Of a stretch of DNA of 64,000 nucleotides, positions 35,329 through 48,204 are shown in pieces; the first letter of the stretch is position 1; the number at the start of each line of letters is the position of its first letter. Where the stretch lies: contig CM046303.1 of assembly GCA_025267735.1 (NCBI GenBank), forward strand, positions 34,076,380-34,140,379, in the 5' to 3' direction. The notes beneath the pieces are model-generated. The model was not told the origin of the DNA, did not search any database, and saw only the letters and a program-made list of their open reading frames with translations. The DNA comes from Mactra quadrangularis. Lineage: Eukaryota > Mollusca > Bivalvia > Venerida > Mactridae. The position numbers and the translations under genes were made by a program.

Positions 35329-38300
35329 TCATGTACTACTGTTAACTACTCTCTGTAAATCTTTTAATATATCTTCTAAATCTTTATCCATATCTAATAA
35401 TAATCCTGAAATTATAACATCAAATAATAGCTGAGAGCAATAATTACACCAGTCACTATCTACCACAATGTGAATAATGTGAAAAAAGTTTGTTTCTAAA
35501 GCAAGAGTAAACTAGAAGTCAGCTGGAATGCTATGGGGGGGTTGATTCAATCAACTCTAAGAGTGTGTGATCTGAAACATTTGATTCACTTTTTCAGTGA
35601 TCGAAGTACTCCAATTACTCAGATCTCGCGAATCAAACACACCCCTAAAGAATTTGATAAATCATAGAGAGTTTCAATCAACCAATCATTCAAATCCTGA
35701 TAAACTGGTGTAGACAGCAGCCTGCTAGGTTGCTGTGAGACCCTGTTCAGAGATCAGTGTCCACAACGTTGTATACTTTTAGATAAGCCTTCAAACACTC
35801 TAACCATGTCTTTCTTCAACCTCTATGTTTTCAGGGATATGGGATCCCCAGAGATAATTGTTGAAATATGATATATATAATACTGGAGATAAAACAACAG
35901 CTACATAAGCAACATACTTATACAATTGAACCCCTCTAAACAGAAATCCTCTATTCCAGAATTCTCTATAATCTGGAATTCTTATCAGGTCCCAAAAATG
36001 TCCTCTTCATCTATATACAAAAACACCCTCTATTCTGGAACCCTTCTATTTCGGAAACCTCTCCAAACTGGATTTTTTTCTCAGTCTGGAGCAATTCCAG
36101 TTTAGAGAGTTTTAACTGTACAATCAAAGTTAACAAAGTCACAAATTTACCTGTATTAGTTTCACTTGCAGCAACAAACAATAACAACAATGGTGGTTTA
36201 TTTATTTGTACAATCTGAAAATATACATAAAACATGTGTTCTTAGAAAATTTACCTTCAATAAATTCAACACTTAAAAAACAATTATATGGGGTCAACTG
36301 AGCAATTATGACCTTTGACTTGGTAGCCATGAGGAAAGATATCATTTACTTAAGCTCACAATTTAAAATGCGTGTAAAAAGATTTTACTCCAAACTTGAC
36401 AAATATTCCATTTCCGCTATCCTTGTTCAGTTTTTCTGGTAGATAAGCATATGTAATTTTTCAGTGTTTCTGTAAGATGTGCATATATAACAACTTGTTA
36501 GTTAACAAATTATCTTACAACTATATGCTCATACAAACAAACTTACTTTGATCAAGGTGTAATTAGGAACCTGAGAGAGCCAGAGGGGTATCAAATCATT
36601 AAAAATTTCAATAAAATACCATAAGACAGTTTACAAAAAATTGATTGTCAGACTTTTTTCAATATGGACCTAAGAAGCCAAATGTCCACATGTAGGAGCA
36701 GTAAATTCAATGACCCTGTCAGGAAAAAAAACCTAGACAAAACTAATACATTCAATAAAAAATAAAACAACAGAAATATTCCATACCTGATGGTCCTCAT
36801 ACATACACACTATAGACTTATTTTTAGACATTCCTAATTTACTGGCTTGATTTGCTGCTAAACCAAATGTTCCTAGGAAATTATGACGTAATACTAATTC
36901 TGGTGTTTGTTCTGTGGCAACTAAAATATAACAAGAGAATAATATCATTATGACATACCAGTAATCAATCTACATTTAACAGACAAATCCCAGGCTTAGC
37001 GCTCAAGAGTTGTAACTCAAGATAAAGAAAAGTGAGTTACAACTGTTTTGCACCAAGAGTTGGCAAGACTGCAAAATACTGAACTGGTCAAGTTGTCTCC
37101 CCTTAGTTTGTAAAATCATAAAATTGACAAAATGATCTTTTATTCGACTTAAATCATAACTTTTACATTGGTTTCCACATAAAAAATGTTTATATCCTCA
37201 TACTCAATGTTTAAACTTTAAACTATCAATCCATGGTCAAAACAGCCAATGGCTTCAAGACTCAGTTTTCTTCTAAAAGTGTACTCTGGAAAAAGACGGA
37301 TTTCAACTCACTGTTGCCTCTTACTAGTTGACAACTGTGGGTTTTAGACCAGATACTCAACAAAGTTCTTCATGAGGAAATGAAGGCAGTTATTTTACAA
37401 TTGATGAGTTATAAACACTGGTTCATTCCAGGAATGATGTTTGGGTGATCTGTATGCCTATTCTTCTTTAAATCTAAACATTTGAAATGTGGTGTATAAC
37501 AAAAAATATAGAGTACTTGTAGATCAGATATGATGTTCATATTTATAATTACATAAAACATGAAACTAATACTTCAGTTGTATTTCATATCAAACCATAA
37601 AACAAATACATCATAAATATATAAACATTCAAACCTTTTAATACTGGCACACCATCTCTGTCAGTGATAACAATAGCTAACAATCCATCAACACTGAAAC
37701 ATAAAAATAACATGTATTGTTAAGTATTGTTGAAGACCAATATTTGAGTAACCTGTTACAACTACTTAAGATATGGTTTGGGCAAGAAAATTATAGCAGG
37801 CTGTCAATTCGAGCAGCCTAATTTAAAAATTAGTGTTAAGCCCTGTTTTATTTAACTATCAGTGTTTTATTTAACTATCAGTGTTTTATTTAACTATCAG
37901 TGTTTTATTTAACTATCAGTGTTTTATTTAACTATCAGTGTTTTATTTAAATATCAGTGTTTTATTTAAATATCAGTGTTTTATTTAACTATCAGTGTTT
38001 TATTTAAATATCAGTGTTTATTTAAATATCAGTGTTTTATTTAAATATCAGTGTTTATTTAAATATCAGTGTTTTATTTAACTATCAGTGGCTTGTACAC
38101 CTGCTGATTTTAAATACATTGTACAATACTTTCGTACTTATGATTGATAAAAAAATATATTCCTATATGTACAATGGTTATCAAACAAATATTGAGTATT
38201 TAAATCAGCAGAGTTAATGTATGGGCCACTTGACAATTTAAGAGTTGAATAAAATTCAACAATATTTAAATGAACTGAGGCAAGCAATTGACACATAATA

Positions 38301-40211
38301 ATACTTTATCAGTGTGTGCTGTTGTTCCAAACACTAACTTAAAAGAACATCAGTGAAAGATATATTTGCTATAAAAGTCACACTGAAAATTTGAAAATAC
38401 ATTGTAGCAGTATTTCACAAGTTTTGAACATATTGAATTTCATCTAGGAACAATGTTCACCATTCTGTAAAACTGACTAAGATAAATGAACAACATTAAG
38501 AAAGAAACTGCAGTCCAGTGATTAGAGGCAAACTGAGGGACCGAGAGGTTCAATGTTCAAACCCTATCAGGGGCACTGCTAATTTCTGGGATCAAGAATT
38601 TTACCAGTGATTGCTGGACTCAACCCAGATATCATTGGGTACTTCCTGGGTGGTTTCATTGTATTGTGCCAACGTGCCAGCAGTAAAAGACTCCCCAAGT
38701 AGATTGATAGACAGATACCTGAAACCTGATGACCAAGGGGTAATAGCTGAAGTTGATGAACATGCTCCTGAATGAAACTTAGACAATAAAATGCAATAAG
38801 ATTTTTTTCATTAATGATAAAAGTCAGTTCATTTTTTGTTATTGTAATTTGTACACTGTCAGGCCTTTTTTTCCTTATATAACAGGGGCCGTTTACAGGC
38901 GCCTTCCCCTCAAGAAATTTCTTTAAAATCATGCAGTTTTCCCCAAATTTGGAGTTTAACTTGGATTTTTTGTTCCCCTCCCTATGAAATTGCGATAAAA
39001 TTTCCCCAAATTTTCTATATAAAAAAAGGCCCCAGGCCCCTTCCCCAAACAATGAAAAAAAGCCCTGACTGTACAGACAGTCAGACATAACTTGCCTAAT
39101 AATATCTTATTTTGAAATTATCACAAAAATCAAACAATTGTACAAACTTACCTTTGTATCAGCTTACTGATGTACGTTTTCACTTCCTGAAATACAAACA
39201 GAATGGTTTTTATTCCTAACAATATAATGTAGGCCTACTCCAAGTATACAACAAAAAGTGTAATGATAAGGAAATAGCAAGTAAGTACATGTAGCGTGAC
39301 TGTCCAAGCCCTATAAAGCAAATTAACAATAAATTCATGAATGTGAACAAGAACAGCACACATGCCAATGCCAGTGGCTAACAACGGCCCTACTTGATAC
39401 AGCATTGAGTATATTGCAATGAAATAGTATTAAATGACTCAAACTCCACATAGGTACATGCATAGAAGGAGTTTTTTGTAAGTGGGAATCAAATGCAAAT
39501 GAAAAGAAATGTTGAACACGACGTCAGAGCCAATGCAATATTGTGATGATGTGTCAAACCAGAGGATGAGGCTCACTCGGAGGAACTCCTATCTCAGCTC
39601 AACATCAGAGATATTGCTGAAGTTCTACAACCAACAGGTTGAGATGCCTTGGTCACTTAGAGCACAGCAATAGTTGGACCTCCCAGGTCAGAAATTCAAA
39701 TATCACAGCAAACCATGGCCTAGGCAGACCAAAATTAACCTGGAATGGTCAAGCGTGATCATCAAATGGATGACACCAACCCTCAGGACTCCAAGACCTG
39801 GAGAGGAAGAATCAAATCCAGACGACACAGACTGGCCTCACCCTTGCCTTTTTTTAGCCGAAGGATTAATCAACAGCCTACATGTATAAACTTTAAAACA
39901 GATGATGGGGTTGATTATAAAACCATCTTTTGTACTGACACTTTAAAAAATGTTTCATTCAAATTGCTTTACAATACACAAAGTAAATATAAAAGTCTGC
40001 AAAGTGAAAATCAACTTGATGATATTGAAAATCATAGCTCAGAATTGACAGAAACAAGATTGTCTGACTTACAAAGTCAATGTTTTTCTACCTAGACACA
40101 GACTGACAAGCCAAGAATCCATGACTCATACATGTAGAAACACTTAGAAAACTTGAAACTAATTGCGTACATAATTCTTCTTATGAAACAATGTTCAATT
40201 ACCTCTGTCAT
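35329..40211 (-). CDS. LAMTOR3: Ragulator complex protein LAMTOR3 (MAPK scaffold MP1)
   Basis: Six coding exons on the minus strand: 40211-40203 (ATG ACA GAG), 39186-39152, 37693-37635, 36920-36787, 36214-36151, 35405-35329 (TGA 35331-35329). All introns are GT-AG and phases join to give 125 aa, the usual family length. Recognisable blocks are SVDGLLAIVITDRDGVPVLK near the N-terminus, then FLGTFGLAANQASKLGMSKN, PPLLLLFVAASETNTG, and a charged C-terminal helix DLEDILKDLQRVV. These match the single roadblock/LC7 domain of LAMTOR3. Known role: with LAMTOR1/2/4/5 it forms the lysosomal Ragulator that anchors Rag GTPases for mTORC1 activation and scaffolds MEK1-ERK. It is divergently paired with the IQCK-like gene. 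Introns contain SINE, MITE and LINE fragments. The N-terminal three-residue exon is the least certain part. Confidence 0.93.
35923..36118. mobile_element. 196-bp pogo-like MITE, TA-flanked
   Basis: CAATTGAACCCCTCTAAACAG at left and TTTAGAGAGTTTTAACTG at right; TA at both borders. Similar to pogo/Tigger ends (CAGTTGAACCTCTCTAAACTGG). In LAMTOR3's last intron, 33 bases from an exon. Confidence 0.6.
37847..38092. repeat. 19-bp minisatellite in a LAMTOR3 intron
   Basis: About 13 copies of a 19-base unit (ATCAGTGTTTTATTTAACT, with a few single-base variants and two 18-base units). It adjoins the left end of a MITE at about 38085. Confidence 0.9.
38085..38240. mobile_element. MITE, same family, next to a minisatellite
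   Basis: GTGGCTTGTACACCTGCTGATTT at left and AAATCAGCAGAGTTAATGTATGGGCCACTTG at right; its left end borders the 19-bp array, whose unit may have grown from the flank. Confidence 0.6.
38860..39067. mobile_element. 208-bp CAG-ended MITE, ACTGT duplication
   Basis: CAGGCCTTTTTTT at left, GAAAAAAAGCCCTG at right; ACTGT at 38855-38859 and 39068-39072. Aligns end to end with the inverse of 13033-13239. Degraded relatives near 16860-17000 and 53980-54110. It is in a LAMTOR3 intron. Confidence 0.75.
39560..39850 (+). pseudogene. LINE reverse-transcriptase C-terminal fragment (RTE-like)
   Basis: Reading across frameshifts, the plus strand gives NRLRCLGHLEH, then GRPKLTWN, then VKRDHQMDD...KTWRGRIKSRR. 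This is the usual C-terminal order of LINE ORF2 proteins (RLRWLGH..., GRPK.TW, D..WR..I). It is short and frameshifted, so dead. It sits in LAMTOR3 intron 1, antisense to that gene. Confidence 0.55.
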
Positions 40212-40497
40212 GATGAAAAACTAAAATTTCTTATCATATGTTCCTGAATCCTACTTCCTGGTTAGAGTAACCTCCCCTGATCATGCCTGACAACATTGCA
40301 TTACTACGCGTTATATTAAAATGAATAATCATCTTTTATTAATCAATCTGATAATAATTTTAACATTATTGCATTGTGTTATCGTTAAAACATGCGGCCA
40401 AATTTTATAATTTTAACATTTTAACCTAAAAATATTAGTTATTTTTAGAACTATTTTGCAGGTGGATTTGTTTACAACAGGTGCTCTTTGGTTCAAA
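40212..40497. promoter_or_regulatory. bidirectional LAMTOR3/IQCK promoter region
   Basis: The two start codons point away from each other and are 286 bases apart, leaving room only for two short 5' leaders and a shared promoter. I see no TATA box in a convincing position. The segment is AT-rich with a small CGCG cluster near 40307. Confidence 0.55.
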
Positions 40498-43400
40498 ATG
40501 TCGGTAATAACAAAAGTTCCAGAGAAAAATATATTTGATGAAATATGTAAAGGTAAACACAAATTTATTGGTCAAAATTTAAATATTTGACTGCAGTAAC
40601 CATTTTCCCACAATTAAAACTTTTGAACTTTGATCAAACCGTAGTTAATAAAGTAAAAACAGCAGAAGTTGCTCGAACTTTTCAGCATTGAAGAAATTGA
40701 CTTGATTGATCACTACTGCCTCGAGTTTAACTAGTCTATAGACTCTGCTCTTTGCAATCTATTCAGTCTGCTCATTTAAATACTTTAACTGGCAATTGCC
40801 AGGATAAATTATATGGGTTATATTATTTCTATTTGTGGTGATTGTAGATTACAGGCTTTATCATTATTCCACCTCTGCAACAGCCATGCTCTTGGGTTAA
40901 CCCTTTAATATTTAGTGTAGTCATCCACCTGTGAGAGTTGGGTTTAATTCTCAGTCAAGACATGCTGTGTTTATTCCCAGTGTTTACTTTAATGGCGTCT
41001 GAATTGTTTGACAAAACCATACAAAGCACCACAGTTTATTGTGGTGATACTGGGATTTGGGACAAAATCCGGATGATAGACCTAACCGTTCGGTCAACTG
41101 CGCATGTGAACCTGGAAGAGTTATCTTACTGTTTGGTCTTGAAGGAGACGCAGCCTTGAATGTCAAGTGGAATCCAAGCCATGGTTCCGTTTGCCCTTAT
41201 TATCGGTGCACATAGCCGACTATAATCATGAATAGACAAGTTTTGATACCCCTTAAAACACAATATTATTTAATCATCTAATTGATGAGGTTTTGGTCAG
41301 CTTTTTAGGATATGTAAAGATGGGAAGATTGTGGTGATCATTGGTGGCTACAATGAATTTAAAGCTTCGTCTGTTATTTAGGGGATGAACCATTTCTTTG
41401 TTATTATGTGTGCATTAAATTCTATTTTCAGAATTTTCCTCTTATAGACAATGCAGAGAAGATGATGAACTTTCAGTAGCTACAGATTACCAGGATTATG
41501 ATCCTGCCAAACATAATCCTGTGTTTTATGGCAAGATGCATGTTAAAGTATCAACTGATGCTAATCCCTCAGAAGAAGTAGATTCTGCTGCTGTACATCC
41601 ATCTGTTATTGGTTATGCATTTACAGAAAAGCCTCCAAGAACACCATCTCCCCCTCCACCACCAATACCTGATAAAAAAGAATGTAAGTACACATAGCCA
41701 GGTCTCAATTCAACAAAAAATTGGACTTGCAATTTTTTGCGCATTGATTTTATTTCAAATCGCTAAATTAAAAAACATTCGCATTTTTTTCTCCAAATTG
41801 TAATAGCATACACAGTAACTATTCTTATATGCAGTATAAGAGCGACTTAGTACAATACTTACATGTAATTATACAAAGAACAAGTGCCTTATTGTGGATA
41901 GACGAAGAATATCAAACATGTTTTACTATGAATCTTCAATCATATTAAAACATCGATCTATCTGGTTTTTTCAATGCCCACTTGAGGCTCATAATTGCAA
42001 TGATTTCAGTTCGCAAAATTTTGTGGGTTAGAATAAAAGTTACTCGCAATTTTCAAAATCCACTATCATTTTGCAAGTATGCGAGCTTATTTAATTTGAG
42101 CCCTGACATAGCAGACAAGGCTCCACATTTAGGGTCATCCTATTGCCCCCTGACAATCTATATCTGAGTACAGGCAACTTGTGACTGCTAATAAAAATTT
42201 GGTTTGGGCAAGTAAAATTTATGGCCATCAGGGCAGCCTACTTTGAAGAGTCATAATATGACACTTGTACTCTGTTGCATTCAAGCTAGCTTTAATTGGA
42301 ATGTGGTAAAGATGTCTGCTCCCACTTACCACTCAGAAGGTTGTGGGTTTGATCCAAGTTTTGATCATGGTTTTTGATTATCTTATGTTTGATGCCCTAC
42401 ATAGTTAATCCACTCTGTATACATATGAAAGCCAGACACAATATTGTCTAATATATATTGACTAACAGTCACTAACTCTATGGTAAGAGGCTAGTATTTG
42501 TTTTTAAATATTCTTGCTAGAAACAGAAAACAAATGTGAATAGCCACTATTATGATTTCTGTCTCAAAAATGTTGCTGATTTGTGTAAAAAAAATTTGTG
42601 ACATTTTTTATCATTTTCTTCAATTGTGAAAAAGCAGAAATTTGGCCACTTATTATGGCAAAAAAAGTCATTTGACATATAATACTGATTTTATATGTAC
42701 ATTTGTATTTTCGTTTAAAAGTTTTGTTGGGTTTGTTGAAATATTCAATAAACTTAAAGAAATATAATAAAGACTTATTGGTAGAATAAAATTATTCAAC
42801 ACCAACAATAACAGATAATGTTTACTATTTTATTATTATACTAAATTTTCTTGAATCATATATAATTGATTTGATATTTCAGGTGTTCCTAGACAATACT
42901 TGGAACTATATGTATTCCCTGTACTTCTACCTGCTCTAGAGAAAATGTTGGAAAGAGCAAAAACTGAAAAATGTTTTGAGGTATTTTGTCTTTTTCTTGA
43001 AAGATAAACTGTCACCTTTTGCCATTGTTTACTCACTTAATTATAAAGTCTATTGATAACAAACCAGTGGTGCTTTTCACAAAAATTCTTATGAAAAAAA
43101 TCTTCGTAAGTCAGTTTTATATAATAAGAACTTCAAATTCAGACAGATAATAAGCATAACTATGATATGATATTCAAAAGGTAAACACAGTTCTACACAA
43201 TTTGTTTAATATGTACATGTATTTAGAATTGATAAACTAAAAAATAAGCGCATTATTAATGTTTCTTGCTTTTGACTTACAAAGATTTTTTTCATAAGAA
43301 TTTTGTGAAAAGCACCACAGATTATTTTATTCAGCCGGTTTCGACATTAAAGGTCATCTGATTGCCTCTTGCGACCTATATTTGAGTTCAGGCCACCAGT

Positions 43401-46285
43401 GTTAATGATGATAAACATTTGGTTTAGGCAAGTAAAATATATAGCTGAATGTCGAACCAGGCAACCTACTTTAAAAACTTACAGTTGACCCTCTGATAGG
43501 AGGTTTGATAAACCCTTAAACACCAGGTCCTGTTCTTCGTCACTTGTAAATTCAGCAATACTTCCTGTGAATATAACATTTAAATCATACTGGTTGATTC
43601 TTGAGAAATTTGTCCAGTCTCAAATTTCTGTATTTTTATCAATAGTGTTTATACTAATTACTCAACATTTTCAGAGAAAAAGAACAAAGTTTAGTGCACT
43701 GGATTTCTTGACAGAATATTTATACAAGTAAGTTTACTTACATAATCTTATCATCCTTATAGCTATATAACTAATATACATGTATAACTTTATATGATCA
43801 ATGCAATGGATTTAAATCCAAGAGTACCAATTTTGTTTCCTGGTCATTTTTGGCATCTTTTTTACGAAAATTGGAAATAAGTTTGAACGAACACTGTATA
43901 CATGTAGAGAGAAAATTTTAACTCATTGTTCGAGTGTATGGAAGTTTATTGGAGAAAAAAAATACTCCAGTTGCATTATAACTTATATTATTATACTGAT
44001 TTGTGTACTATAGAGCCTAATGTGACGTCACCAGGTGAGAATTAGTAATGTCACCCACTTGACATCACCTATTGGCCCGAAAGGGTCAGATTAGTGTGAA
44101 TTGCACTGCAAGACTGGCCAATGTAAAATAAGCAAATATGCAACTTTAGATAGTATTCATGACAAAATAATTGTGCTCAGTATCTTGTTTACATCTTCTC
44201 ACACGAGTTCAAAAGAACCATTCAATTTTAATTCATATTAAATGTATGGGTGTTTACTTCATAAATATTTATTCATTTCAGTAATAATCCTAACAAAACA
44301 GAAAGAGAAAAATTAGAACTTAATGATATAAATTTTGTGAAAGAATGGCTGAAAGAACAGTAAGTATAGTATATAAAATATACTGTATGTGGTGATAATA
44401 TTTCAAGATGAAATTGAAAAATAATTGTATTCAGTCTTCATGACAAACTATCATCAGCATTAAGCAATTTGTCCTGCTAAATGGAATTTTTTAATGAACT
44501 GAATGAAAGTTTACTGGACCAAAAAAATCATAGTGATATGTTAAAATATGCTGTCAATTTTCACTATTTAGAATGATATATTCTAAATCAAATTAACAAT
44601 ATAACTACAGATGATGAGTTTTTTTTATTTAATTAAGATAATTGTGGTCGTAAAATATTAGAGGACATCCAACCATTCACTTTCTAAGTCACTGTACCAA
44701 TTGGCAATTTTGGTGGACTTTATCCACTAGCTAAATTAAAAAAATGGTGGTATTTATGTTCATAAAATGCCTAAAAAAACTGTACCAAAAACAATAACTG
44801 ACAAAGTTATATTCAATTTCTTGAATAAAACTAGTGACAATATCTGATGGCAACATTTTACACTAACATGTTGATTAAGATGAACGATATTTGCCTTTTA
44901 TCAACAAAACTTTAAGAGTACAAGACTTTAAAGACTGTTTTAATATCTATTTTTGATTTTATTACTTATTAAATGTTGGCAAAGTTTCACCTTACTCAGT
45001 CGTTTTTTGTCAAATGTAAAGTCAATATTAACTGATCTCAATTTTTAGTTTTATAAAATTGTAAAATTAATGTCAGATTGTTATATTTCAGTCCACGTCC
45101 ACCTTTACCTTTATCTCTTGTATGGTCTGAAGATGAAGCTGCTCTTAAAATACAATCATTCTGGAGAGGTTATTTGGTAAATATGCTTTGTTTGTTTATA
45201 CAGTACAATCTCTCTTGAACAAAAACCCACTGAGAGAGACTTAAGTGTGTTGCTGTTCTGAGGTTGTTGCTCTGTACAGGTTAAATTCAATTAAAATTAT
45301 GCCTAAGGGAAATGTCAAAAGCTGTTGTTGTGCAGAGGAATTGTTCTGTAAAGGATCACTCTGCAGAGTTATACTGTACTTATATGTTTAAGCTCAATTG
45401 TGAAACAAGTTTTTACTATTTAGATTAATCACTCTGGAGTCCATTACTACAATAATTATAATATTAATATATAAATAAATAATTATTGCATAATAAAAAT
45501 AATAATAATCATGACTTCATTTAATGTGGATAACCTCTTTTGCTAAGACCAATTTTCAATATGGTACTAAATTACATTACTTGGCCCCCAGTTCTGAGCC
45601 AGTAGGATAAAGTCTCTTACTCAAAGAAACACGGAGGTAGTATGACTGTGTATTATATTCATTTTGCCATGTTAATCTTCAATTTCATTTTTAGTTTATT
45701 TTATATCAATTATTTGACTTTAATGATAATTGAGTTTTGATTAACTCCGGCCCACAATGCAGTAGGCTTCACTCAGTATTTCAAAACATGCATCCTCCAA
45801 GGTAGCTGGTTTGAAACCCATCCAGGCCGGTTATAACCTTCCATGAAAATTTGATAAATATAATGATTTTCCTTCATGACTATGGTATATGGAGAAGTTG
45901 TTGATCTTGTGGAAGGGTACTTGAGTACAGGTTAGGTTAGTAACAAGGATCCAGGAAAGCTATGTTAGGTTTAATTAACATGATTGTGTTGGAACAGTGT
46001 TTACCTGCAATTAATAGATAAACATGGCATCATATATTTCAGGTACGTAGGGAGCCAGAGGTACAAGAACTTAGACAATGGCAAGCTGAATGGAGGGAAG
46101 AAAATGGTGGAATAAAACGACAAGTTAGTGACTTCTGGGAGAGGAAAATGCCCGATTCACCGAGAGTGAACGATGGTGATGTAAAAACTGACAATAAAAC
46201 AGATAGTCCTAGAAAAGCTGAAACACCAACTAAATCAGAACCAGATACTAAATCAGAGGATGTGTTTACCCCACCACCTCAGTAG
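40498..46285 (+). CDS. IQCK: IQ motif-containing protein K-like
   Basis: Seven exons: 40498-40552, 41432-41683, 42883-42980, 43675-43727, 44282-44359, 45092-45176, 46043-46285 (TAG 46283-46285). GT-AG borders throughout; joined phases give 287 aa. Features: N-terminal IFDEICKEFSSYRQC; a conserved middle ending in a proline run (TPSPPPPPIP, about residues 95-105); a helical block QYLELYVFPVLLPALEKML resembling the docking/dimerisation helices of cilia-associated proteins; FSALDFLTEYLYNNNP; and one IQ motif, IQSFWRGYLVRR, at about residues 199-210, split by an intron. The C-terminus is polar and acidic. Family members are poorly characterised; the IQ motif predicts calmodulin binding, and a ciliary role is only inference. 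An AATAAA follows at 46412. Confidence 0.88.
42295..42420 (+). repeat. tRNA-headed SINE fragment in an IQCK intron
   Basis: GTGGTAAAGATGTCTGC resembles box A, GTGGGTTTGATCCAAG resembles box B, about 45 bases apart. Confidence 0.4.
43065..43320. mobile_element. 256-bp MITE with ~45-bp inverted ends
   Basis: CAGTGGTGCTTTTCACAAAAATTCTTATG... pairs with ...CATAAGAATTTTGTGAAAAGCACCACAG. In an IQCK intron. A diverged second copy is at about 48205-48433. Confidence 0.7.
43995..44100. mobile_element. MITE fragment, partner of 16480-16590
   Basis: GAGCCTAATGTGACGTCACCAGGTGAG matches the inverse of the 16.5-kb copy, again with the palindrome TGACGTCA. Confidence 0.5.
45201..45376. mobile_element. MITE, TA-flanked, partner of 28367-28542
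   Basis: CAGTACAATCTCTC at left and GAGTTATACTG at right with TA on both sides. In the IQCK intron, 24 bases after the donor at 45176. Confidence 0.6.
45745..46005 (+). repeat. tRNA-derived SINE, family A, diverged
   Basis: Body landmarks AACCTTCCATGAAAATTTGA, GGAGAAGTTGTTGATCTTGTGG and ATCCAGGAAAGCTATGTTAGG; head degraded. Ends about 35 bases before the last IQCK acceptor. Confidence 0.65.
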
Positions 46286-46411
46286 AACCATTCAACTCTT
46301 TATAATTATATTCAAAGTTTGCATGCCAACCTGAAATTAATTTTTAAACAACTTTTATCAGAGATGTAAATAGTGTCTGGTTTAGCATCCTTGTATTCAA
46401 TCTGTTGAAGG

Positions 46412-46417
46412 AATAAA
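46412..46417 (+). terminator. poly(A) signal of the IQCK-like gene
   Basis: AATAAA 127 bases after the stop codon, followed by a T/GT-rich stretch (GTTAAATTGTTTCC). Confidence 0.55.
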
Positions 46418-47567
46418 GTTAAAGTTAAATTGTTTCCACTTAAACTTTGCTCAATATGAAATGAGTATAGAACTAGGGCTGCAATGATTCACTTGAATGT
46501 TGATTTGATGCGATTTGATTTTTCTGATTCAATTCATTTAATAGTCCATGTATATTTCATTCAGCTTCATTCGTTGAGCTTAAAACAACTACATGTAACT
46601 TATATTGAAAAAATAAAATTTGTATTTTTAACATTTATTTTAGGACAAGATCAATGAAGCAAATGAATTTTTCATACTGATTTATTTATTGCTAGTTTAT
46701 CATTGTAACTATAGTCTTAGATCCTGATGAATTTTATGGACAGGTTTTAAGGCTGGTATCAAATTAGTGTCCTCGCAATCGATTTTCAATGAATTGAATC
46801 GTTGCAGCCCTATATAAAACTTAATTAAAAAGCTACTTTATAGTTTACATGTTTTAGTCATCAAGGAACATGTTACCATTTTAATACAATACAGCTCTAA
46901 CTATGTTGTTCAAAAACTTTTAAGAGGCCTAAAATAAACATTAAAACATAACAGGTCTTTTTGGTTTGATCATAAGCCATTAGTTGTTCGCTTTGGCCAG
47001 ACCTTTTTATTTTTGGATGCCTATTATGATTGTTTCTTTAAATAAATAATGTATCTTATTAATAATGATATATGTATGTCAGGATAAATAAAATATGTAA
47101 ACTTGCTGTAGCAAAATTTATCAACTGAAGAAGGCCCTATGGCTTAAAAGAGTTAAAATAGAACAGAAATAAATAATGGTTAGAACTGTGTTGCACTCAG
47201 AGGACAAATTCTCCTGTGAGCATATGTAAATCTTCATGGTTTGATCTTAATTGTATTAAAAGAGTTACTAGGCATTCCAGATTATTATAAGTAATTACTA
47301 TCATCCAAATTCTAAAATAACAGAATTATCTCCCTTTTATATGATACATTATCTGTGATACTTGTGTATTTTAGAATTTTTCTTTATTTTGTTATTTGTT
47401 TTGTGCTGATATTTTGACTCTGTTGTAAATAAATATTTATTAACTTCAAACTTTTAAAATTTATTTATTTATTATGTTCCTTGGTCAAATGTTTTAAAAT
47501 TTAAGAACTTGCTCTGCACTCAATACTCAGTTACATCCTGAAAGTCTCTTTGAAAAAATAACTGATA

Positions 47568-47865
47568 ATTTTTGGGGGTTTAATGCCATAGCAACACATT
47601 GTGTTGGGCATATTACCGCAGTCAGTCAACCTACTTCCTGTTTCTGGAAAGGCTAAATCTGGATTTAGCTGTCGACTAATTACTAGGCGCATACTTTCGT
47701 CAGTGACTGACAACTGCCCTACATGATAAAGAATCATAGGTAGGAGGGAGAATGGTTGTAGAAATAATGCCATGACCAAGCTTCACTGAAGTATGCTCTG
47801 CTCAGGAATCGAATTTTTGATCAGAAGACTTGTGTGCTACCAACTGAGCTAGCCAGGCTGCTTAA
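47568..47865 (-). repeat. tRNA-derived SINE, family B
   Basis: Head at the right end reads, on the minus strand, GCTAGCTCAGTTGGTAGCAC (box A) and a decayed box B; body GGGCAGTTGTCAGTCACTGA; tail GTTGCTATGGCATTAAACCC. Between IQCK and SHMT. Confidence 0.65.
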
Positions 47866-48204
47866 AATCTGATATGATTCTAACCTTTGTTCAATTATTT
47901 TTCTATGCTAAAATGAAATTATAAGCTCTTGCTTTATGATAATAAAAATCAAGCTTGCAAACAAAGCTGAGTTTTTTACATAGTTACAATTTGTTCCCTA
48001 GTTTAATAACTTTGGGTCCTCAGACGCCTCTTCATAAGTTACGCTGTGCAAACCCATTGTCTTTAATTTGTTGTGCACTAGCCCAATTTATAATGTTCCA
48101 TAGTAAAGAGCAAAATTAACAACTATATAGCCTGACTATATGAAATGTTTTATTTTCACTGGCAAGGATAAAATTTCACTAGCCCTATACTAGAACTAGA
48201 ACTC

